DNA of 8,521 nt from the NCBI GenBank assembly GCA_913042885.1, contig CAJWLW010000208.1, positions 1 through 8,521 on the forward strand. The letters are read 5' to 3'. The notes below the pieces were generated by a model. It saw only the letters and a program-made list of their open reading frames with translations, ran no database searches and was not told the DNA's origin. Position numbers and translations under genes: made by a program. The DNA is from an uncultured Lentisphaeria bacterium. Lineage in GTDB: Bacteria; Verrucomicrobiota; Lentisphaeria; JABSQK01; CAJWLW01. This document shows, piece after piece, positions 1-4,934 of the stretch. Within the stretch, counting starts at the first letter, position 1; the number at the start of each line of letters is the position of its first letter.

Positions 1-487
1 GGGCATCGATCGTCATGACGGAGTCGACACCGAGATTGACGAGCTCCTGCAGGGCTATGGCACAGTCGAGCGATTCGCGGCCGTACATCTTGTGCTGTCG
101 GCTCTCGTAAAGCAGCGGCATGACCACGGTAACACGCTGAGCCATGTTTTTCGCCGCGCCAAGCTGCCGCTTGAGATCCTGAAAATGCTCGTCCGGCCCC
201 ATGGTCACTTCGGTACCGTAGCGCTGATAGGTCACGCCATAATTGCCGATATCAACGATGATGAACAGATCCGTACCACGGATACTGTCGACGATCACAG
301 CCTTGCCTTCGCCGTTCTGGAAGCGGGGATTGTCCGACTCGCGCAAGAACGTGGGGGGCGCCTGTTCACCGTTCTCTTTGAAGATCTCACGCAACTGCTG
401 GTCAACGACTGTCGCCAGTTGACGACCTCCGGGCGTGGCGAGAATGGCAATCGGGAATCCGCGAATTTGGCTGTTACTGTTGAACAT
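1..487 (-). CDS. prs: Ribose-phosphate pyrophosphokinase, long (clostridial-like) type; 3' end beyond window
   Basis: Makes PRPP from ribose 5-phosphate and ATP in the cytoplasm, feeding purine, pyrimidine, His, Trp and NAD synthesis. I translated this frame by hand; it stays open to base 1, so about 162 codons are visible and the C-terminal half, including the PRPP loop, lies outside. After FPIAILATPGGRQLA it reads RFQNGEGKAV, then RGTDLFIIVDIGNYG, then MPLLYESRQHK, then the start of the catalytic TIDA(H) strand. The SRQHK segment aligns with the ATP-binding ARQDR motif of E. coli Prs. The wording (YESRQHK, RESLDCAIALQEL) resembles the ~390-residue clostridial/spirochaete-type enzymes rather than the 315-residue E. 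coli type. ATG 487 is preferred because a sigma70-like promoter lies ~37-65 nt upstream; no clear Shine-Dalgarno is seen. The frame is open upstream to a stop at 664-666, so a non-ATG start further upstream cannot be excluded. Confidence 0.85.
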   Translation of the reverse strand, partial: MFNSNSQIRGFPIAILATPGGRQLATVVDQQLREIFKENGEQAPPTFLRESDNPRFQNGEGKAVIVDSIRGTDLFIIVDIGNYGVTYQRYGTEVTMGPDEHFQDLKRQLGAAKNMAQRVTVVMPLLYESRQHKMYGRESLDCAIALQELVNLGVDSVMTIDA

Positions 488-523
488 TGGCTGAGTCCCG
501 GGGCTGGCCTGGATTGAGACGGG

Positions 524-551
524 AATATAATCGGCATCCGCAGGCTGTAAA
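524..551 (-). promoter_or_regulatory. Sigma70-like promoter for the prs-like gene
   Basis: On the minus strand, TTTACA (551-546, 5/6 match to -35) and TATATT (529-524, 5/6 match to -10) are separated by 16 nt. The predicted start near 517 gives a leader of about 30 nt before ATG 487. A 5-bp inverted repeat, GCAGG/CCTGC (540-544 and 553-557), brackets the -35 box and could be an operator; it does not look like the PurR box. Found by eye only. Confidence 0.45.
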
Positions 552-730
552 ACCTGCCGCAAAATCTCTTCAGAATCAGGACCACGTCGGCGGTTTCCGG
601 CAGTGCCGGTTTTTCCCAACGGGCATCCCGCATTCAGCGTCGCACTGCGCTCGTCTGGAAAATTTCACGCTACGATCAACCACCCGTGTTCGTTGAGGAG
701 AAAATTGAAGCACGCTGCCCGCGTTGAGCC

Positions 731-1120
731 TCAGGCTTCCGCCAGATGTCGCTGCAGGACAAGCTGCGCCAGGGGCACGTCCGCCGGCAACAGATCATAG
801 CCAGTAAGGTCGGACAACGGCGCCCAATGGTACGCCGTGTGGACTCGGCACTCGGGTATGCCAACGCGATGGTGGCAGTCGTAGGCAAGCAGCCGAATCG
901 TGCGAGCACCGTAGCAGAAAACCGATTCACCGACAAATCCGCCGACGGTAACATCGATAGCAAACTCCTCCTGCAACTCGCGGCGCAGACAACTCTCCGG
1001 CGTCTCGCCCGGGGCGATTTTGCCGCCCGGAAATTCCCAACCGCAAAGGTCGTCGTCCTGGCGCCGGGCAATGAAAATCGCTCCAGCCTCGATCAAGATG
1101 GCAGCGGTAACGTCGATCAT
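731..1120 (-). CDS. Nudix hydrolase, MutT/NudG-like (nucleoside triphosphate pyrophosphohydrolase)
   Basis: 129 residues, the same size as E. coli MutT. Proteins of this group hydrolyse (oxidised or modified) nucleoside triphosphates to monophosphate and pyrophosphate using Mg2+ bound by the Nudix box. The box spans residues 33-55: G33, E39, R47, E48, E51 and E52 are all present, so the metal ligands are intact. The Gly usually found near the end of the box is Ala54. The preceding WEFPGGK (28-34) is typical of MutT. The C-terminal LLPADVPL (around residue 110) resembles the APADIPL of NudG, so substrate cannot be assigned between 8-oxo-dGTP and modified or plain (d)CTP. The ATG overlaps the stop of the upstream gene as ATGA (1120-1117), which points to translational coupling in one operon. 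The link to the HD-GYP-like protein is positional only. Confidence 0.9.
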   Translation of the reverse strand: MIDVTAAILIEAGAIFIARRQDDDLCGWEFPGGKIAPGETPESCLRRELQEEFAIDVTVGGFVGESVFCYGARTIRLLAYDCHHRVGIPECRVHTAYHWAPLSDLTGYDLLPADVPLAQLVLQRHLAEA

Positions 1121-2649
1121 ACCAGGTCGATGAAACGTTCGGCCAAGTCATCGTCGTTGATCGCTTCAGTGACGTATGTGGCAACGCTCCGACGCAGATC
1201 AAGCCGCTCGGGACTGGGCTTGAAATGGTGGAACTTGTCGAGCACGACCATGACGACCGGACGCATGAGGTAGCCGCGGTTGACCGCGACGACCTTGGCA
1301 GTCTCCTCAGTGCTGAGCTGCACCCACGTACCGACCGGGAAAATTGTGAGCTGATTCAAAAAAAGTTTGACGTAGGTCGGATGAAATTGTTCTTTGAGAT
1401 CCTTGCTGAGAATACGCATGGCATCGTGCGGCGACAAACGGGAGCCCTGGTCACGACAATTGATCAGATGCACGAAAACATCACAAATCTGATTGAGCGT
1501 GGCGAATTTTATCTCGAGATTGTCGTTGTACGTGTCGGTCAGCCCGGAGTCGTTGAACTTGGCAATGCCAACGATGCTCTTGACAGTGTCGACGTTGAAG
1601 TGGAGAATCTTGATAAGATTGAGGTAGCGGTCGAAATCGCCGGGCCGCTCGCTGAGGGTCGCCAGGACAGCCTCCGGTGTCGTCGGCAGGCTGTCACGCG
1701 ACATGCCCAGATAGCCGACATTCTGCAGAACAGCGCTCATCCCGAGATAGGACAGTTTGTCTGGTGCCAGGTCCAGGGAGATGCCGATCTTGAGGCCGTA
1801 GATCATCGCGTTCACACCATACAAGACGACTTCCGGCGAACGAATAGTGCCGACTGCGCGCTCAACCATAGCCAACGGCGCGTGGGACATTGCCAGGAGC
1901 ATGCGATCATCGTTACGCAACTCGATGATCACCTTTTCGACGCGCCGCAGCACAGGCGTCGCGTCGACAGCAATGCCTTGTGCCAGATTGTCGGCAACGG
2001 CGCACATCTGCAGCACCACCTCGTTGTACAGCCGCTTTGCTTTGATGATCTGCTCCGGCGCCATGCCTTCGAGGGTCGCCGCGGCGGAGCCCGCGGTGTC
2101 ATCGAGCGGTGCCGGTTCGGAAGCAACTTTCACCTCGCCGGGAACAGGCGGCCGATTCGGATCCGGCGGTGGATAGGTGCCTGGAACTGGCGTCGGCACC
2201 GACACCCAAGTGTGCTCAAGCCCCGGCGGCGGCGGCGGCGGTTGATCAGCGGGCCATCCAGGCGGTGGGTACTGCGGCGGCGGTGGGTACTGCGGCGGCG
2301 GCGGGTACTGCTGCGGCGGGTACTGCGGCGGCGGCGGGTACTGCGGCGGTGGCGCATACTGCGGCGGTGGTGGCGCCGGATGCTGTGGGTACTGCGGTGG
2401 GGGTTGCGCCGGGTACTGCGGCGGCGGCTGGACGGGCGGTTCCCCCTGTGGCTGTGCCGACGGTGGCTGAGCAGGCGGCGGCTGGGCCGACGGTGGCTGA
2501 GCAGGCGGCGGCTGGGCCGACGGCACTTCGTTGGCCTCAGGCTCTTTGCCAGGCGGGTCGGCGCCCTCACCCTGCGCGTCGACGGCGGGCATCTGTGAGA
2601 AAATCGATTCGAGCCGTTCTTCGAGTTTTTTCTTTGGCTTGTCTGCCAT
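1117..2649 (-). CDS. Degenerate HD-GYP-domain protein with Pro/Gln/Tyr-rich N-terminal region
   Basis: 510 residues in three parts. Residues 1-20 are basic then amphipathic (K4, K6, K7, K8 followed by LEERLESIF). Residues 43-170 are Pro-rich, with PSAQPPPAQP repeats and eight QY units in a QYPPPP pattern, probably disordered. Residues 195-480 look like an HD-GYP phosphodiesterase fold. The HD-GYP match rests on pattern: AVLQNVGYLGM (306-316) sits where ALLHDIGKxGI is expected, AKFNDSGL (363-370) where HHERxDGSGYP is expected, and RLSPHDAM...FHPTYV...FPVGTWVQLS (404-446) follows the usual C-terminal extension. The metal-binding HD pair is Q309-N310 and the GYP motif is missing, so cyclic-di-GMP hydrolysis is unlikely; a binding or scaffold role is inferred. 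No Shine-Dalgarno precedes ATG 2649 and no in-frame upstream ATG exists. It lies 141 nt downstream of parA and overlaps the Nudix gene by 4 nt. Confidence 0.8.
   Translation of the reverse strand: MADKPKKKLEERLESIFSQMPAVDAQGEGADPPGKEPEANEVPSAQPPPAQPPSAQPPPAQPPSAQPQGEPPVQPPPQYPAQPPPQYPQHPAPPPPQYAPPPQYPPPPQYPPQQYPPPPQYPPPPQYPPPGWPADQPPPPPPGLEHTWVSVPTPVPGTYPPPDPNRPPVPGEVKVASEPAPLDDTAGSAAATLEGMAPEQIIKAKRLYNEVVLQMCAVADNLAQGIAVDATPVLRRVEKVIIELRNDDRMLLAMSHAPLAMVERAVGTIRSPEVVLYGVNAMIYGLKIGISLDLAPDKLSYLGMSAVLQNVGYLGMSRDSLPTTPEAVLATLSERPGDFDRYLNLIKILHFNVDTVKSIVGIAKFNDSGLTDTYNDNLEIKFATLNQICDVFVHLINCRDQGSRLSPHDAMRILSKDLKEQFHPTYVKLFLNQLTIFPVGTWVQLSTEETAKVVAVNRGYLMRPVVMVVLDKFHHFKPSPERLDLRRSVATYVTEAINDDDLAERFIDLV
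2257..2439. repeat. In-gene 15-18 bp G-rich repeats encoding QYPPPP units
   Basis: Plus-strand sequence repeats the core GGGTACTGCGGCGGCGG with small changes. On the coding minus strand it specifies eight QY dipeptides separated by Pro runs (protein residues ~71-131). Unit lengths vary (PPQY, PPPPQY, PPQQY), as expected from slippage or unequal exchange. The Pro runs imply dependence on EF-P for efficient translation. Confidence 0.85.
2461..2520. repeat. Two perfect 30-bp tandem repeats
   Basis: Bases 2461-2490 and 2491-2520 are identical. Each copy encodes ten residues of the PPSAQPPPAQ type in the N-terminal linker of the HD-GYP-like protein. A partial copy adjoins at 2451-2460. Perfect identity at the DNA level suggests recent duplication and possible length variation between strains. 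Confidence 0.9.
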
Positions 2650-2670
2650 TTGGCGGTCTGTATTTGGCAG
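2643..2670 (-). promoter_or_regulatory. Hairpin that would include the start codon of the HD-GYP-like gene
   Basis: In the minus-strand transcript CUGCCA (2670-2665) can pair with UGGCAG (2648-2643), a perfect 6-bp stem with a 16-nt loop. The second arm includes the UG of the AUG start codon. With no Shine-Dalgarno nearby, this could limit initiation. Stem stability is modest, so the call is tentative. Confidence 0.25.
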
Positions 2671-2691
2671 TGATACGTACGTGCGATCCGG

Positions 2692-2719
2692 TATACTCTA
2701 TACTTTATACTCTCTACAC
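2692..2719. repeat. Contiguous 7-bp repeats (TATACTY) between parA and the HD-GYP-like gene
   Basis: Plus strand reads TATACTC (2692-2698), TATACTT (2699-2705), TATACTC (2706-2712), then a degenerate TCTACAC (2713-2719). The units are unspaced. They lie 43-70 nt upstream of the HD-GYP-like start. On the minus strand they give TATAAA and TATAGA, which resemble -10 boxes, but no good -35 lies at the right distance. They could be a repressor site, a binding array or part of a promoter. Confidence 0.55.
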
Positions 2720-2790
2720 CATAACACCATTCTAATCAATCAATCATCCGCCGGCGTATCTCACCGGGACGGATCGGTGAGCAGCCAAGG

Positions 2791-3579
2791 CTAACCGATA
2801 GCCACAGGCTCCGCCGGGGCAGCGAAAGTCGCGATCTCTTCAGCCAGCAATTCGTACTGAACAGTTGAACGTGTATGCGGGGCGTACTGATTGATCGGGA
2901 TCCCTTCCGCCTGCGATTCCTTGATCTTGCAATCGATACCGATATAGGTGTCAAACAAAGCGCTCTCGAAGTTGGCCTGGACCTGCGAGTAAACCAATTG
3001 GCTCATGCGCAGCCGTTTATCGTGCATCGTCACCAGCAGCCGGTACTGCAGCATGGGATTGGTGTTGCGACGCACCAGATCGACGATCGAGAGAATCTGA
3101 TTGAGCCCGCCAACAGCATAGTATTCACAGGCGATCGGGATGATCACCAGATCGGCAGCAGACAAGGCATTAAGCGTCAGGACTCCAAGCGATGGCGGGC
3201 AGTCACAAAAGACAAAGTCGTACGGTGTCTCAAGACGATCGAGCTGCCGTTGCAGAAGCAATTCGAAGTTTGGCTGGTTGTGAAGCTGCTTTTCGACGAC
3301 GGCCAGATCGAGTTCCGCCGGTACGACGTGCAGACGACCATCGAAATAACCGGTGTCGCGAATGACATTGTGGATATCGCAATAAGGGTCGAGGTAAAGC
3401 TGGGAATGCGACTGCTGCACGTCATTGGGGTCGATACCGAGCCCCATGGTCAAGTTCGCCTGGGCATCGCAATCAATGATCAGCACCCGACTGCCCGAGC
3501 CGGCTAGGGTGGCGCCCAGTGCCAGGCATGTCGTGGTCTTCGCCACGCCCCCTTTCTGATTGCTCACGGCTATGATCAT
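2791..3579 (-). CDS. parA: ParA/Soj-family ATPase (orphan, no ParB visible)
   Basis: 262 residues, the usual size of a small Soj-type ParA without an N-terminal DNA-binding domain. These ATPases dimerise on ATP, bind DNA non-specifically and move or position plasmids, chromosomes or protein clusters; a partner protein stimulates the ATPase. Seen: deviant Walker A KGGVAKTT (residues 9-16, signature Lys9), switch I region DCDAQANLT (36-44), Walker B FVFCDCPPS (122-130), and the conserved NALSAAD and IPIACEYYAVGG segments (137-158). ATG 3579 was chosen over the in-frame ATG at 3690 because it places the P-loop at the usual distance from the N-terminus and has GAGG 4 nt upstream; the extension would be basic and unlike the family. 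The next gene downstream, in the ParB position, encodes the degenerate HD-GYP protein. Chromosome segregation, polar positioning and cargo spacing all remain possible. Confidence 0.92.
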   Translation of the reverse strand: MIIAVSNQKGGVAKTTTCLALGATLAGSGSRVLIIDCDAQANLTMGLGIDPNDVQQSHSQLYLDPYCDIHNVIRDTGYFDGRLHVVPAELDLAVVEKQLHNQPNFELLLQRQLDRLETPYDFVFCDCPPSLGVLTLNALSAADLVIIPIACEYYAVGGLNQILSIVDLVRRNTNPMLQYRLLVTMHDKRLRMSQLVYSQVQANFESALFDTYIGIDCKIKESQAEGIPINQYAPHTRSTVQYELLAEEIATFAAPAEPVAIG

Positions 3580-3600
3580 CTTGCCTCGTCTCTGTTGCGT

Positions 3601-3656
3601 TGCGACACGCCGCTTCCGGCGCAGATTGCCAGCGCATGAATGCCAGCGGTGTCGCA
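3601..3656. promoter_or_regulatory. Inverted repeat with internal direct repeats in the parA leader
   Basis: TGCGACAC (3601-3608) and GTGTCGCA (3649-3656) are perfect inverted arms. Inner CGCT (3611-3614) and AGCG (3645-3648) extend the stem past a 2-nt bulge. The interior carries two TGCCAGCG copies (3627-3634, 3641-3648). It lies 22-77 nt upstream of the parA ATG, downstream of the predicted promoter, so it could fold in the mRNA leader or be an operator. Confidence 0.4.
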
Positions 3657-3740
3657 AACCCCAGACCGGTTTGGTTGAATATATCCGCATTTCTCGTGTT
3701 TTTTAATCAAACGCAATGTTTCCAAATATTGTTAGTACAT

Positions 3741-3769
3741 GATATATTACGTTTCGCCGCAGTTGCCAA
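3741..3769 (-). promoter_or_regulatory. Sigma70-like promoter facing parA
   Basis: Minus strand: TTGGCA (3769-3764, 5/6 to -35), 17-nt spacer, TATATC (3746-3741, 4/6 to -10). Start near 3734 would give a ~155-nt leader containing the inverted repeat at 3601-3656. The surrounding stretch 3661-3750 is clearly more AT-rich than the genes. Found by eye only. Confidence 0.4.
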
Positions 3770-3853
3770 AAGCAACGTTGAAAACGCCTATCCACTCTGC
3801 CGGATTACAGTCATAATGTGACATCACTTTAGCAGCTGAGCAGCCGTGTTTTA

Positions 3854-3869
3854 TGTGAGAATAGTCACT
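3854..3869 (+). promoter_or_regulatory. CRP/Vfr-like site upstream of the GspF-like gene
   Basis: TGTGA-N6-TCACT matches 9 of 10 core positions of the TGTGA-N6-TCACA consensus of CRP-family regulators. It lies 39-54 nt before ATG 3908. A shorter GTGACATCAC palindrome lies ~35 nt upstream (3817-3827 region). No convincing sigma70 promoter was found next to it, so its effect (activation or block) is unknown. Confidence 0.35.
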
Positions 3870-3907
3870 GCCGTGATACGGTTCCAGCCAATGAAAGAGA
3901 AATAACC

Positions 3908-4888
3908 ATGTCCGATCGGGCGCTGGCGGAGTTGTATCAGAAATTCGCGGCGATGCTGGATACCGGTATGGTGCCAGTACGGTGCCTGACCGTTCTCGCC
4001 GGCCAGTACACAGGCAGCACGCGCCGGGCGCTGGTGGCGATGCACGCCAATATCGATCACGGCTCCACGCTCACTGAGGCAGCCGCGGCGCAGCCGGCGA
4101 TTTTCCCGCCGATGCATGTGCGACTGCTCGAGATCGGCGAACGCAGCGCCAGCACGATCACGATCATGCGGCGCCTTGCTGAGTCGCTCGAGCGGGCCCG
4201 TCAGGTGAGCACGTCATTCGTTACGCGGATGATCTATCCGCTGCTCCTGCTGCATGCCGCGATCGTGATTCCGGCGTTCATCAAATGGCTGGCCCCCGGC
4301 GGCGGCATCGGGGCAGCTGTGCGTTATCTCCTGGCCGCGCTGCTGCCGCTATACGCGATCATCTGGTTCATCTGGTTCGGCATCCGCGCCTTGCGCCGGA
4401 TCGATGAGTGCCGTGTATTGATGGACACGGTAGTAGTCAATCTGCCAGTCATCGGCCGGCTCGTTGCGAACATCGCAATCGCGCAGTTCGTCCACACTCT
4501 GGAACTGCTGTACACGGCCGGCGTCGATATGCGCGAAAGCGTCTCGCTGGCAGCGGAAAGCACCGGCAACGCTTGGATCGGCAAACGGCTGCAGCTGGCC
4601 AGCCCCTACCTGGACGAAGGTGATAGCGTAGCCGTCGCGCTGGCGGCAACAGGCGTATTTTCAGCGATGATGCAGGGCATGATTTTCACCGGCGTCGAGA
4701 CCGGGCATCTCGACGAGATGCTGCAGAAAGTCGGTGACCAGGCGCAGCACGACGCGGTGACCAGCATCTCCCGGCTGGCAATCATTCTGCCGATGGTGCT
4801 GTATCTGGCGGTAGTGATTGGCGTGGCAATGCTGATTTTTTCGATGTTTCGTGAGGTGATGATCCAGCCGATCCTGGACCTGCTTTAG
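3908..4888 (+). CDS. Compact GspF/PilC-family inner-membrane protein (orphan)
   Basis: 326 residues, shorter than the ~400 of PilC and GspF: it begins inside the first cytoplasmic GspF helical bundle and lacks the usual N-terminal segment. Family members form the inner-membrane platform of type II secretion systems and type IV pili, next to the assembly ATPase. Two tandem GspF repeats are visible: repeat 1 (~8-105) with LLEIGERSAS (73-82), and repeat 2 (~190-285) with QFVHTLELLYTAGVDMRESV (193-212) and FTGVETGHLDEML (260-272). Hydrophobic segments at ~109-128, ~138-160 and ~289-312 fit the known three-helix topology. ATG 3908 has only a weak purine-rich upstream stretch. No pilin, ATPase or secretin gene adjoins: the neighbours are a divergent ParA and a convergent sensor kinase. 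It may serve a minor-pilus or divergent system whose other genes lie elsewhere. Confidence 0.85.
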   Translation: MSDRALAELYQKFAAMLDTGMVPVRCLTVLAGQYTGSTRRALVAMHANIDHGSTLTEAAAAQPAIFPPMHVRLLEIGERSASTITIMRRLAESLERARQVSTSFVTRMIYPLLLLHAAIVIPAFIKWLAPGGGIGAAVRYLLAALLPLYAIIWFIWFGIRALRRIDECRVLMDTVVVNLPVIGRLVANIAIAQFVHTLELLYTAGVDMRESVSLAAESTGNAWIGKRLQLASPYLDEGDSVAVALAATGVFSAMMQGMIFTGVETGHLDEMLQKVGDQAQHDAVTSISRLAIILPMVLYLAVVIGVAMLIFSMFREVMIQPILDLL

Positions 4889-4934
4889 CAAGCTGGTGCT
4901 GGTGCTTCCGCCCGAAGTGCGTCCCCCGGCAACC

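Noticed and set aside
598..616. CCGG-CAGTG-CCGG followed by TTTTT on the plus strand
   Set aside because: Stem of only 4 bp and no plus-strand gene upstream to terminate.
295..633. 112-codon minus-strand frame overlapping the prs-like gene
   Set aside because: It is out of frame with the PRPP synthetase motifs, has no family pattern and crosses the prs promoter.
1225..2598. 457-codon plus-strand open frame opposite the HD-GYP-like gene
   Set aside because: Arg/Val-rich translation is the mirror of the Pro-rich codons; GC-rich coding DNA often leaves the antisense frame open. The minus frame has recognisable domains and an operon context.
2761..2780. Stem-loop TCACCG-N8-CGGTGA just after parA
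   Set aside because: Six-bp stem but no U tract on the minus strand, so not called a terminator; it may still act as a weak mRNA 3' structure.
3580..3690. 37-residue N-terminal extension of ParA from ATG 3690
   Set aside because: It would bury the leader inverted repeat in coding sequence and adds a basic, unfamiliar peptide; ATG 3579 has a GAGG and the normal Soj N-terminus.
3600..3821. 73-codon plus-strand frame in the parA/GspF-like divergent region
   Set aside because: No domain, no Shine-Dalgarno and AT-rich regulatory composition; it crosses the predicted parA promoter.
4889..4934. Possible shared terminator between the convergent GspF-like and kinase genes
   Set aside because: Only a weak imperfect stem (CTTC/GAAG) with no T tract on either strand.
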